The notes under the pieces are model-generated. The model ran no database searches. It saw only the letters and a list, made by a program, of their open reading frames with translations, and was not told where the DNA came from. The position numbers and the translations under genes are program-made. Below, piece by piece: positions 7,404 to 15,081 of a stretch of 38,213 nucleotides of DNA. The stretch's first letter is position 1. Each line of letters begins with the position of its first letter. Origin of the DNA: Acidimicrobiaceae bacterium. Its GTDB lineage: Bacteria > Actinomycetota > Acidimicrobiia > Acidimicrobiales > RAAP-2. Where the stretch lies: NCBI GenBank assembly GCA_003170315.1, contig PNAH01000006.1, positions 1-38,213 on the forward strand, read 5' to 3'.

Positions 7404-8692
7404 AACCGCAGGTCGTCATCGTGGGCCGGCCGAACGTCGGCAAGAGCTCCCTCGTCAATCGCCTCGCCGGCAAACGGGTCACCGTCGTGGAGGAGCATCG
7501 GGGCGTGACGCGCGACCGAAAGGCCGTCGAGGTCGAGTGGGGTGGTCTCAACTTCGAGGTCGTCGACACCGGCGGATGGCTCGAAGCCGGCGACACGCTC
7601 GAGGCCAAGGTCTCCCAACAGGCCGAAGCGGCCCTGGCGACCGCTGACCTGGTGATATTGGTCGTGGACGTCACGACCGGATTGGTCGACGAGGACACGC
7701 ACGCCGCTCGGTGGGCGCTGCGAAGTGGTCGCCCGGTCTTGCTGGTCGTCAACAAGGTCGACGACGCCCAACACGAAGCCAGCAGCTGGGAGTTCCTCAG
7801 TCTCGGCGCCGGCGACCCGCATACCGTGAGCGCGCAGCACGGGCGCGGTACGGGAGACCTGCTCGACGTCATCGTGGCGCGACTCGAGGAGAACCGAATC
7901 GTCGATGAGATCGCCGAGGCCGACGACGACGGCGCGCTTCGAGTGGCGATCGTCGGTCGACCCAACGTCGGCAAGTCCACCTTGTTCAATCAACTCATCG
8001 GCGAGGAACGCTCGGTCGTGCACGACCTGCCCGGCACGACGCGTGACGCGATTGACACGCTCGTGTCGACCGACGTCGGACTGATTCGATTCATCGACAC
8101 CGCGGGCATGCGCCGCCGCGCCAAGACCGAAGCCGGCCTCGAGACCTACGCGGTACTGCGGAGCCTGGACGCCCTCGATCGCTCCGACATCGCCATCCTG
8201 GTCATCGACGCCACGGTGGGCGCCACAGGACAGGATCAACGCCTGGCCGAACGTATCTCCGCGGCCGGCTGTCCATCACTGGTCGTCCTCAACAAATGGG
8301 AGCTCGTCGCCGTGGACGATCGAGCGTCCGTGCTCGCAACGGTCGGCGAGAAGTTGGCGTTCCTCGGTGACGCGCCGGTGATGAAGACGACGGCCACCTC
8401 GGGCAAGGGGGTCCATCGGATCCTTCCGGCGCTGGCGATCGCGGCGGCCGACTATCAAAAGCGCGTGCCCACCGGCGCGCTGAATCGCGCGATTCGTGAT
8501 CTCCAGATCAAGCAGCCGGCCCCGACCGGCAAGATACGCTACGCCGTCCAAGGGGCGACCGAGCCACCGACCTTCACGCTGTTCATCGCCGGGCGCCTGC
8601 CCCAGACGTACCTGCGCTACGTCGAGCGTTCCCTGCGCGAGCGGTTCTCCCTCGGATCGCAGCCGCTGCGAGTGCGCGTTCGGGTCGACTAG
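7400..8692 (+). CDS. der: Ribosome-assembly GTPase Der (EngA)
   Basis: A 430-aa tandem-GTPase needed for 50S subunit maturation. The first G domain starts with GRPNVGKSSLVNRL (about residues 8-21) and contains DTGGW and NKVD. The second starts with GRPNVGKSTLFNQL (about residue 185) and contains DTAGMRRR and NKWE. A C-terminal KH-like domain ends in LRVRVRVD. The linker between G domains is acidic (EIAEADDDG). GTG start at 7400 overlaps the DUF512 stop by 4 bp, so the two are translationally coupled. The TAG stop shares one base with the next gene's GTG. Confidence 0.97.
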   Translation: MKPQVVIVGRPNVGKSSLVNRLAGKRVTVVEEHRGVTRDRKAVEVEWGGLNFEVVDTGGWLEAGDTLEAKVSQQAEAALATADLVILVVDVTTGLVDEDTHAARWALRSGRPVLLVVNKVDDAQHEASSWEFLSLGAGDPHTVSAQHGRGTGDLLDVIVARLEENRIVDEIAEADDDGALRVAIVGRPNVGKSTLFNQLIGEERSVVHDLPGTTRDAIDTLVSTDVGLIRFIDTAGMRRRAKTEAGLETYAVLRSLDALDRSDIAILVIDATVGATGQDQRLAERISAAGCPSLVVLNKWELVAVDDRASVLATVGEKLAFLGDAPVMKTTATSGKGVHRILPALAIAAADYQKRVPTGALNRAIRDLQIKQPAPTGKIRYAVQGATEPPTFTLFIAGRLPQTYLRYVERSLRERFSLGSQPLRVRVRVD

Positions 8693-8874
8693 TGGCCAGG
8701 TGGTGCGAACAGTGTGATCGCCCGGTCGAGGGCGATACGTGCGAGATCTGCGGAGAGAGCGTCGAAGCACCGGTCCGCGAGCCGATTCCGTGGCGTTGGC
8801 GGTTTTTCATCGTGGTGACCATCATCTACGTCATCTGGCGGATCTATCAGTTAATTTCGTGGCTGAGCCACTAG
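8692..8874 (+). CDS. Small zinc-ribbon membrane protein, 60 aa
   Basis: The N-terminal part has two CXXC pairs (Cys5/Cys8 in WCEQC and Cys17/Cys20 in CEIC) spaced like a minimal zinc ribbon. A single hydrophobic helix near residues 38-56 (FFIVVTIIYVIWRIYQLI) would anchor it in the membrane with the ribbon on one side. GTG at 8692 overlaps the last base of the der stop, so it is probably co-translated with der. The function is unknown to me; a regulatory or chaperone-like role near der would be speculation. Confidence 0.75.
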   Translation: MARWCEQCDRPVEGDTCEICGESVEAPVREPIPWRWRFFIVVTIIYVIWRIYQLISWLSH

Positions 8875-8882
8875 GAGAACCC

Positions 8883-9398
8883 ATGCCCCTTTACGCCCTC
8901 GGAAATCGGACCCCGTCGATCCATCCCGACGCCTTCATTCACCCCGACGCCGTGGTCATCGGTGACGTGCGCATCGGCGCGGACTCTTCGGTCTGGCCGA
9001 GTGCCGTGCTGCGCGGCGACTACGGCACAATCATCGTGGGCGAGCGCACTTCGATTCAAGACGGCGCGATCATCCACGCCGTGGACGAATACCCGACGGT
9101 GATTGGCGACGACTGTGTCGTGGGCCACCTCGCCCACCTGGAAGGCTGCGTCATCGAGGACCGGGCCTTGGTGGGAAGCGGCTCCATCGTCCTGCATCAG
9201 GCGATCGTGCGCAGCGGCGCCACGGTGGGCGCCGGAGCGGTCGTCCGGAACCGAATGGACGTACCGGCGAACGCCTTGGCGGTGGGCGTGCCGGCCGTCA
9301 TCAAACCGGACGCCAGCGGCGAGGACGGCATTGTGGAGAACGCGGCGTCCTACGTCGCCAACGCCCACTGGTACAAGAGAGAACTGCGCCCGCTCTAG
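8883..9398 (+). CDS. Gamma-carbonic-anhydrase-like left-handed beta-helix protein
   Basis: A 171-aa hexapeptide-repeat protein. Repeats of the (I/V)G(D/A)xx type run from about residue 16 to 130 (HPDAVVIGDVRIGADSSVW onward). RGDYGTIIVGERTSIQDGAI and VGHLAHLEGC carry the Arg, Gln and two of the His positions used for metal binding in gamma-CA (Cam/YrdA/PaaY) proteins. IIHA supplies the third His. A short helical C-terminal tail follows. ATG at 8883 with AGGAG 6-7 nt upstream; the longer open frame upstream lies inside the previous gene. Carbonic anhydrase activity is uncertain, since many members are of unknown activity. Its stop overlaps the convergent trpD stop by CTAG (9395-9398). Confidence 0.85.
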   Translation: MPLYALGNRTPSIHPDAFIHPDAVVIGDVRIGADSSVWPSAVLRGDYGTIIVGERTSIQDGAIIHAVDEYPTVIGDDCVVGHLAHLEGCVIEDRALVGSGSIVLHQAIVRSGATVGAGAVVRNRMDVPANALAVGVPAVIKPDASGEDGIVENAASYVANAHWYKRELRPL

Positions 9399-10414
9399 GC
9401 GTTCGAGAGTTCTACCAGGCGTTCGAGCGCGAGCGCGGCCCGACCCTCGCGCACACTCGATGAGGCCATTTCGAAACCGTCGCTGAGCGTGGTGGCGCGG
9501 CCGGCGACGATGAGGGCCAGCGCCGCGTTGGCGCACACGACGTCGAAGACCGCTCCCGGACGAGCGTCCAAGAATCCCCGCACGACCTCGACATTGTGTG
9601 TCGTGTCGCCCCCTCGAATGGACACCACGTCGTGGTGTAGACCGAGCACCGCTCCGGCGTCCAGACGTTGGGTCTCCGATCCGTGCGCGGAGATGACGTG
9701 CAGCGTCGACGAGGCGCCGAGGGAGAGTTCATCGAGTCCGTCGTCGCCGTTCACCAAGATGGCGTGGTCGATACCACGGGCCATCAACACCTGAGTCATG
9801 GCGTCGAGCAGCGGCGCCTGCGCCACCCCGATCAACGTCCGGCGAACCAGCGCGGGATTCGCCAACGGTCCCAGTACGTTGAAAATCGTGCGAAAACCCA
9901 GGGCCCGACGAATCGGCGTCAGATAGCCCAGTCCGTGATGAAACATGGGGGCGAACATGAAGCCGATGCCCGCGCCGGTTACGCACGCGCGAACGACCTC
10001 TTCGGGAGCGGCCAGGCGCACGCCCAGCGCCTCTAGGAGGTCGGCGGAGCCCACGGAGGAAGACGCGGCGCGATTGCCGTGTTTGGCGACGGGCACGCCG
10101 CAGCCGGCCACGGTCAACGCCGCCATCGTCGAGATATTGACGGTGTGGAGTTGGTCACCCCCGGTCCCGACGATGTCGATCACGTCCGGACCAATCGTGA
10201 AGGTCGTCGCCGCTTCGATCATGGCGTCGATGAAGCCGGTCATCTCGTCGGCCGTTTCGCCCTTGGCGGTCAACGCGGTGAGGAAGCTCGCGATCAAGAC
10301 TCCTTCCACGTGACCCTCCAGGATTTCGACCAGGGCGGCGCGAGCCTGACCCCGCTCGAGGTCGGTGCCGCGCACGAGCGGATTCAAGACGTCGTTCGAA
10401 AATGATCCAGCCAT
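9395..10414 (-). CDS. trpD: Anthranilate phosphoribosyltransferase
   Basis: A 339-aa TrpD enzyme that adds the PRPP ribosyl group to anthranilate. Diagnostic motifs: IVGTGGDQLHTVNIST (the GTGGD PRPP loop), VAKHGNRAASSSVGSADLLEALG, FAPMFHHGL and RTIFNVLGPLANPA. ATG at 10414 is chosen: it matches the usual N-terminus, has no Shine-Dalgarno, and forms TAATG with the stop of a 9-codon leaderless ORF just upstream, implying translational coupling. It stands apart from, and divergent to, trpCFBA, sharing an 82-bp control region with trpC. The 3' end overlaps the convergent gamma-CA-like gene by 4 nt. Confidence 0.95.
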   Translation of the reverse strand: MAGSFSNDVLNPLVRGTDLERGQARAALVEILEGHVEGVLIASFLTALTAKGETADEMTGFIDAMIEAATTFTIGPDVIDIVGTGGDQLHTVNISTMAALTVAGCGVPVAKHGNRAASSSVGSADLLEALGVRLAAPEEVVRACVTGAGIGFMFAPMFHHGLGYLTPIRRALGFRTIFNVLGPLANPALVRRTLIGVAQAPLLDAMTQVLMARGIDHAILVNGDDGLDELSLGASSTLHVISAHGSETQRLDAGAVLGLHHDVVSIRGGDTTHNVEVVRGFLDARPGAVFDVVCANAALALIVAGRATTLSDGFEMASSSVREGRAALALERLVELSNA

Positions 10415-10443
10415 TAGAGAACGCGCGCTCGCTGGCGTGACAT
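10414..10443 (-). CDS. Leaderless 9-aa leader ORF coupled to trpD
   Basis: ATG at 10441-10443 (minus strand) is exactly 6 nt after TAACTT (10450-10455). The peptide reads MSRQRARVL and its TAA (10414-10416) overlaps the trpD ATG as TAATG. It has three Arg and no Trp codon, so it is not a classical trp attenuator peptide. A leaderless start here followed by re-initiation would explain how trpD is translated without a Shine-Dalgarno. Confidence 0.45.
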   Translation of the reverse strand: MSRQRARVL

Positions 10444-10484
10444 GCAACAAAGTTACTCGTGAGGGAGATCATCCTTGGCACAAC

Positions 10485-10496
10485 TACGATTCTGTG
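10485..10496 (+). promoter_or_regulatory. Leaderless promoter -10 for trpC operon
   Basis: TACGAT (10485-10490) fits TANNNT and is followed by 6 nt and the trpC ATG at 10497. No -35 is clear. A leaderless start leaves no room for a trp attenuator or T-box leader in front of trpC. Confidence 0.5.
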
Positions 10497-11291
10497 ATGG
10501 CGACGTACCTCGACGAGATACTCCACCATCATCGTTCGCGCGCCGCGGCCGACGGGCGTGAATGGCGTGAGCGCGTCGGCCAGGTCAACGCGCTCGGGCC
10601 GTCGATGCTCGCGGCCCTCTCCGGGACCGGGAGTGGACACGTGAAGGTGATTGCCGAAGTGAAGCGACGCTCTCCGAGCAAGGGCTGGCTCCACGAAGGA
10701 CTCGACGTCACACAGATCGCTCGCGACTACGCCGAGGGGGGTGCGACGGCCATTTCGGTGTTGACCGACGCCGAGCACTTCGCCGGTTCGCTGGAGGACC
10801 TGGACGCCGTCGCTCGCGCCGTGAGCCTGCCGCTACTGCGAAAAGACTTCACGGTGAGTGCGAATGACGTCCTCGACGCCGTTGAAGCCGGAGCGAGCGC
10901 GGTCCTCTTGATCGTCGCCGCACTCAGCAACGTTGAGTTGGCGGAGTTCATCGGCCTCGCCCACGGTGCGGGCCTCGACGCCGTAGTGGAAGTCCACGAC
11001 CACGACGAAGCCCAGCGGTCTCTGGACGTCGGGGCGCGAATCATTGGTGTCAATCAACGCAACCTCCGCACTTTCGACGTCGACCGTGACCATGCCGCGC
11101 ACGTCATTGAGTCCTTGCCCACATCAATTGTGACCGTCTGTGAATCCGGACTCAGTTCGCCCGACGACGTGGCGCGAGCCGCCGAAGCCGGTTTCGACGC
11201 GGTATTGGTGGGCGAGGCGTTTGTGACCGCGTCCGATGTCACCCAAACGGTTCGCGCGTTCTCCTCGGTGCCACTGGTGTCGCGTGACTGA
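10497..11291 (+). CDS. trpC: Indole-3-glycerol phosphate synthase
   Basis: A 264-aa TIM-barrel enzyme, fourth step of tryptophan synthesis. VIAEVKRRSPSKGWL supplies the catalytic Glu and Lys, LLRKDFTVSANDVLDA the second Lys, and GVNQRNLRTFDVD, VCESGLSS and AVLVGEAFV the phosphate-binding and C-terminal barrel segments. ATG at 10497 (preceded in frame by GTG at 10494) matches the normal TrpC N-terminus and the leaderless spacing. First gene of trpCFBA. trpE and trpG are not in the window. It overlaps trpF by 8 bp. Confidence 0.96.
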   Translation: MATYLDEILHHHRSRAAADGREWRERVGQVNALGPSMLAALSGTGSGHVKVIAEVKRRSPSKGWLHEGLDVTQIARDYAEGGATAISVLTDAEHFAGSLEDLDAVARAVSLPLLRKDFTVSANDVLDAVEAGASAVLLIVAALSNVELAEFIGLAHGAGLDAVVEVHDHDEAQRSLDVGARIIGVNQRNLRTFDVDRDHAAHVIESLPTSIVTVCESGLSSPDDVARAAEAGFDAVLVGEAFVTASDVTQTVRAFSSVPLVSRD

Positions 11292-11925
11292 GCTTGACAC
11301 GCCTTTCTTTATCAAGATCTGCGGCGTGACAACGCTGGGTGACGCCAACGCCGCGATCGATGCTGGCGCGAGTGCCGTGGGGTTAATCCTTGCCACGTCG
11401 CCGCGCCAACTCTCGCTCGATCGAGCACTCGCCATCACCGAGGCGACGAACGGAAGGACCCTGCGAACGTTGGTCTTTCACGACAATGACGACGACTTCA
11501 TTCGTCACGCGGTCGACCTGATTGACGCCGAACTGATTCAGATTCACGGTCCGCTGAGTGATGCGCTGCTAGGCCACTTGCGAGATCGTCATCGTCGCGT
11601 CATCAAGGCTCTGTCAATAGCCAGTGACGAGTACTACGACTTCGCTGAAGGCCGTGTCGACGCCGTGCTGGTCGACGGTGCAACGCCCGGCAGTGGGCGG
11701 AGCCACTCGTGGGAGGAGTTGTTCGAGCGATCCTTCGGCGTGCCGGTCATTGCAGCCGGCGGGCTCAACGAGACGAACGTCGCCCGCGTCATCGAAACGT
11801 TGCCGGTATGGGGGGTCGACAGCGCCAGCGGTGTCGAATCATCGCCCGGCATCAAGGATCGAGGACGATTGCACAATTTCATCGACAACGCTCGTGGGGC
11901 CTTTCTGGAACGAGCGACATCGTGA
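11284..11925 (+). CDS. trpF: Phosphoribosylanthranilate isomerase
   Basis: A 213-aa TIM-barrel isomerase. FIKICGVTTLGDA has the catalytic Cys of the KICG motif. Further hallmarks are AVGLILATSPRQLS, IQIHG, AVLVDG, AAGGLNETNV and GVDSASGVESSPGIKD. GTG at 11284 is chosen because it places the KICG motif at the expected distance and because trpF/trpC overlap fits the operon; an in-frame start further upstream would lie deep in trpC. The TGA overlaps the trpB GTG (GTGA). Confidence 0.95.
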   Translation: MTELDTPFFIKICGVTTLGDANAAIDAGASAVGLILATSPRQLSLDRALAITEATNGRTLRTLVFHDNDDDFIRHAVDLIDAELIQIHGPLSDALLGHLRDRHRRVIKALSIASDEYYDFAEGRVDAVLVDGATPGSGRSHSWEELFERSFGVPVIAAGGLNETNVARVIETLPVWGVDSASGVESSPGIKDRGRLHNFIDNARGAFLERATS

Positions 11926-13106
11926 GTGACCCCGTGCTCTACATGGAAGAACCGGACGAGCGAGGGCGATTCGGTGAGTTCGGAGGACGCTTCGTTCCCG
12001 AAGCCCTCATACCCGCATGTCTCGAACTCGAAGCGGCCTTCATCGACGCGTGGAGCGACGCCGCCTTCATCGAGGAGTACCGAACCGTCCTGCGCGAATT
12101 CGCGGGACGGCCGACGCCCGTTACTCCGCTCCTTCGCCTGGGCGAACACCTCGGTCTGCGAATCTTCGCCAAGCGCGAGGATCTGGCGCACACCGGTTCG
12201 CACAAGATCAATAACGTCATCGGTCAAACGTTGCTCACGAAGCGAATGGGCAAGCGTCGCGTCATCGCCGAAACCGGCGCGGGACAGCACGGCGTCGCGA
12301 CGGCGACGGCGGCTGCCCGACTCGGGCTCGAGTGCACGGTCTTCATGGGTGAGGTTGACACCGAGCGTCAGATCCTCAACGTGTTTCGCATGGAACTGCT
12401 GGGATCTCGCGTGGTCCCCGTGACCTCGGGGAGCCGCACACTGAAGGACGCCGTGAATGAAGCGATGCGCGATTGGGTCACCTGCGTGGCGGACACGCAC
12501 TACTGCATTGGTTCGGTCATGGGTCCCCATCCCTTCCCGTGGATCGTTCGCGAGTTCCAGAGCATCATTGGACAAGAGGCGTCGAGACAACTGGCGGACT
12601 TCGGTGTCGACGTGCCGGACGTCGTCATCGCCTGCGTCGGCGGAGGCTCCAACGCCGCGGGCATCTTCGCGGGATTCGCCAACACCTCCTCGCGATTGGT
12701 TGGTATCGAGGCGGCCGGGGGATCGGCCGTGGGCAACGGATCACCGGGAGTCCTGCACGGCATGCGCTCGCTCTTGATGCAGGACGAATTCGGTCAGATC
12801 GAAGAGGCCCATTCCATTTCGGCCGGTCTCGACTATCCCGGCATTGGTCCCGAGCACGCCCACCTCGCACAGATCAGGCGAGCGGAGTATTACGCCATCG
12901 GAGACGAGGACGTCATAGGCGCCCTGCGGCTCCTGAGCGAGAAGGAGGGGATCATCCCGGCCCTCGAGACGGCCCACGCCGTCGCCTGGATGATCCGCGA
13001 AGCCGGGGGAGCGCTCCCGACCGGCTCGACCGTGCTGCTCAACCTGTCCGGTCGAGGTGACAAGGACGTGGCCCAAGTCCAGGCCATCCTGCACGCGGAG
13101 TCATGA
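11922..13106 (+). CDS. trpB: Tryptophan synthase beta chain
   Basis: A 394-aa PLP enzyme converting indole and serine to tryptophan in a complex with TrpA. Signature segments: GRFGEFGGRFVPEAL at the N-terminus, KREDLAHTGSHKINN with the PLP Lys, AETGAGQHGVATA with the catalytic Glu, CVGGGSNAAGIF binding the PLP phosphate, and LLNLSGRGDKD at the C-terminus. It starts at GTG 11922, overlapping trpF by 4 bp, and its stop overlaps the trpA ATG by 4 bp. The length fits canonical TrpB1 rather than the longer TrpB2. Confidence 0.97.
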   Translation: MSDPVLYMEEPDERGRFGEFGGRFVPEALIPACLELEAAFIDAWSDAAFIEEYRTVLREFAGRPTPVTPLLRLGEHLGLRIFAKREDLAHTGSHKINNVIGQTLLTKRMGKRRVIAETGAGQHGVATATAAARLGLECTVFMGEVDTERQILNVFRMELLGSRVVPVTSGSRTLKDAVNEAMRDWVTCVADTHYCIGSVMGPHPFPWIVREFQSIIGQEASRQLADFGVDVPDVVIACVGGGSNAAGIFAGFANTSSRLVGIEAAGGSAVGNGSPGVLHGMRSLLMQDEFGQIEEAHSISAGLDYPGIGPEHAHLAQIRRAEYYAIGDEDVIGALRLLSEKEGIIPALETAHAVAWMIREAGGALPTGSTVLLNLSGRGDKDVAQVQAILHAES

Positions 13107-13873
13107 AGAGCCTCGAACGCGACCTGCGCGCTGTTCGAGCGACCGGGCGCAAACTCCTCGTGCCGTATTTCATGGGCGGACTGACGAATGATTGGATTGA
13201 GCACGTCGAAGCGGCTGTGTTGGCCGGCGCCGACGCCGTCGAGATTGGCATTCCGTTCTCCGATCCGATGATGGACGGACCGGTCATCCAAGAGGCGGAC
13301 CTTCGATCTCTGACGTTCGGCACGACCTTGGACTCGATCTGTGACGATCTCAGTCGACTCGATGCCGCGGTGCCGCTCATCGCGATGACGTATTACAACA
13401 TTGTGTTGCACTACGGGCTCGAACGCGCCGCCGGCAAACTCGCCGACAGTGACATTCACGGCGCGATCATTCCGGACCTCCCCTTAGAAGAGACGGGCCC
13501 GTGGATCGCGGCCTGTGACGGCGCGGACGTCGCGAGCGTGTTGCTCGTGGCTCCCTCGACGCCCCCCGAGCGCGTCGATCAGCTCGCCGCTCGCACGCAG
13601 GGCTTCGCTTACGCCTCGGCGCGTATGGCCGTCACCGGACAGTCCGCTGGGGGAGGCGACGGCGAGCGAGTCGTGGCATCGATTCGACGCACTAGTGACG
13701 TGCCGGCGCTCATAGGTATCGGCATCGCCACTCCGAATCAGGCCAAAGAGGCCGCCGAGGTGAGTGATGGCGTCATCGTGGGATCGGCCCTGGTGCAGGT
13801 AATTCTCGATGGCGGCGGCTCTTCCGAAGTCGAAGCGTTGATTATGGGTTTTCGTTCCGCCATCGATTCGTAG
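13103..13873 (+). CDS. trpA: Tryptophan synthase alpha chain (divergent)
   Basis: A 256-aa TIM-barrel subunit that releases indole from indole-3-glycerol phosphate. The catalytic Glu and Asp are present in EIGIPFSDPMMDGPVIQ, and PDLPLEE and GIGIATPNQA are recognisable. Two segments differ from the common form: the N-terminal YFMGG where most TrpA have a TAG(Y/D)P-like turn, and FAYASARMAVTGQ where most have (Y/V)VSxxGVTG. The position directly after trpB with an ATGA overlap makes the assignment secure. No clear terminator hairpin follows. Confidence 0.93.
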   Translation: MKSLERDLRAVRATGRKLLVPYFMGGLTNDWIEHVEAAVLAGADAVEIGIPFSDPMMDGPVIQEADLRSLTFGTTLDSICDDLSRLDAAVPLIAMTYYNIVLHYGLERAAGKLADSDIHGAIIPDLPLEETGPWIAACDGADVASVLLVAPSTPPERVDQLAARTQGFAYASARMAVTGQSAGGGDGERVVASIRRTSDVPALIGIGIATPNQAKEAAEVSDGVIVGSALVQVILDGGGSSEVEALIMGFRSAIDS

Positions 13874-14085
13874 CGCGCCCTTTCTCCATTGCATGGACGT
13901 TTTTGCGCGGTGACGGTACCCCTACTCGTCAGTAAATCAAGGGAATCTATCAGACCGGGCGACGTCGTTGTGAACCTCTTCACGAAGTTGCCGTGATTCC
14001 ATCCGTCATGGTTCTTGTGAAGTGAGGTTTAATCTCATTAACCGTCATCCCGGCGGTGGGAATAAACATATGTGGGGGGAATTAC
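13874..14085 (+). promoter_or_regulatory. Intergenic region upstream of the acetate transporter, with inverted repeat and -10
   Basis: No gene is seen in these 212 bp. CCTCTTCACGAAG (13975-13987) and CTTGTGAAGTGAGG (14014-14027) form an imperfect inverted repeat. It ends 2 nt before TAATCT (14030-14035), a plausible -10 that would give a leader of about 45 nt before the ATG. The repeat could be an operator. No strong trp terminator is visible. Confidence 0.35.
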
Positions 14086-14703
14086 ATGGAACACAGAGTT
14101 GCGGACCCCGGTCCGCTCGGACTCGCCGGTTTCGCTATGACCACGTTCTTGCTGAGCATCTTCAATATTGGACTTTTCAAGTTCGGTGGGACGGCTAGCG
14201 CAGCAGTCAGTGGTGCCATCTCCTTGGCGTTCATTTACGGTGGCGTAGCGCAGTTCGCGGCCGGTATGTGGGAATTCGCGCGAAAGAATACCTTTGGGGC
14301 TCTCGCGTTTACTTCGTACGGTGCGTTCTGGATTGGTGTGTACTTCTTCATCAACTTCCAAGGTGGCCTCGCGGTCAAGGGTGCCTTGGGCCTGTATCTG
14401 TTGCCCTGGATCCTCTTCACGGCGTACATGACAGTTGCCGCCATGAGGGTGAACATTGCCGTCTTGTTGGTCTTCGTTGCACTGACGTTGGCCTTCTTGT
14501 TCCTCACCATTGGAGCGTGGGGGGGCGGTCACACCGACATGACCAAGATCGGTGGATGGCTTGGCATTGTCACAGCCTTGCTTGCGTGGTACGCATCCGC
14601 AGCTGGCGTGATCAACGAGACTCACGGGAAGGTTGTGCTACCGGTCGGTCCTTTGAGCGGAACTCCTGCGAGGGTTGCGCCACCGGTCGGTCCTTTGAGC
14701 TAA
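14086..14703 (+). CDS. satP: Acetate/succinate transporter, GPR1/FUN34/YaaH (SatP) family
   Basis: A 205-aa inner-membrane protein with six hydrophobic helices. The family start motif appears as ADPGPLGLAGFAMTTFLLS (related to the NPAPLGL signature), followed by GGVAQFAAGMWEFARKNTFG, another family hallmark. Such proteins carry acetate across the membrane. acs, which activates acetate, lies about 3.2 kb downstream. ATG at 14086 follows a purine-rich GGGGGGA Shine-Dalgarno; an upstream in-frame GTG is not supported. The C-terminal tail is odd: the 14-residue unit ending PVGPLS occurs twice, encoded by a 42-bp-period DNA repeat, and the protein ends right after the second copy. Confidence 0.88.
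   Translation: MEHRVADPGPLGLAGFAMTTFLLSIFNIGLFKFGGTASAAVSGAISLAFIYGGVAQFAAGMWEFARKNTFGALAFTSYGAFWIGVYFFINFQGGLAVKGALGLYLLPWILFTAYMTVAAMRVNIAVLLVFVALTLAFLFLTIGAWGGGHTDMTKIGGWLGIVTALLAWYASAAGVINETHGKVVLPVGPLSGTPARVAPPVGPLS
14631..14700 (+). repeat. Direct repeat in the 3' end of the acetate transporter gene
   Basis: CCGGTCGGTCCTTTGAGC occurs at 14641-14658 and again at 14683-14700. The copies extend 10 nt further upstream (14631 and 14673) with two mismatches, giving 28-nt units at a 42-bp period. Both are in frame and encode VLPVGPLS and APPVGPLS. Confidence 0.85.
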
Positions 14704-14716
14704 CCTCATTGTCACT

Positions 14717-14780
14717 GGTGGCTTGCCACCGGACCCAACCGCCAACAGCGCCCCAGCCGCCAGGCTCGGGCGCTGTTGGC
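14717..14780 (+). terminator. Two hairpins downstream of satP, probable terminator
   Basis: GGTGGC-TT-GCCACC (14717-14730) is a small hairpin. GCCAACAGCGCCC (14741-14753) pairs perfectly with GGGCGCTGTTGGC (14768-14780), a 13-bp stem with a 14-nt loop. There is no T-run after it, so it is a strong hairpin rather than a textbook intrinsic terminator. Confidence 0.6.
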
Positions 14781-15081
14781 ATGCTGGGCCGATAGAGCAC
14801 CGCTCTCGGCTTCGGACGCAGTCATGATGCGCCCCTCCTTGGTTCGACGTACCTTCACCAACGTCACAACAAGTCAGCTCAGAGCAGGCCACCGCGCAAC
14901 CTTCTGTTGATGTCGACGTCGAGGCCGATCCGGTCGTGTGGTGGCGCATCTCTACGACGTGATCGAGGGCTCACTTCTCGCGCCCAGAAAGTTTCTTGTC
15001 CAACGTGACATGTACTTAGTGACGGGCACGGTGTCGCGGATCCAGGATTTCACCGGCGTCAGTGAGGACAGGGTAGAGCGA
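14781..15081. other. Intergenic stretch with an orphan open frame
   Basis: About 300 bp between the satP hairpin and the SIMPL gene. The plus-strand frame from about 14828 to TGA at about 14962 is open and has protein-like composition (it includes DVDVEADPVVWWR) but has no usable start codon, so it may be a gene remnant. The upstream part of the SIMPL frame (from 14938) also overlaps here. Nothing else is seen. Confidence 0.3.

Noticed and set aside
10414..10496. Classical trp attenuator or T-box
   Set aside because: Both genes appear to have starts within a few nt of their -10, the trpD leader peptide has no Trp codon, and no alternative hairpins or specifier loop were found.
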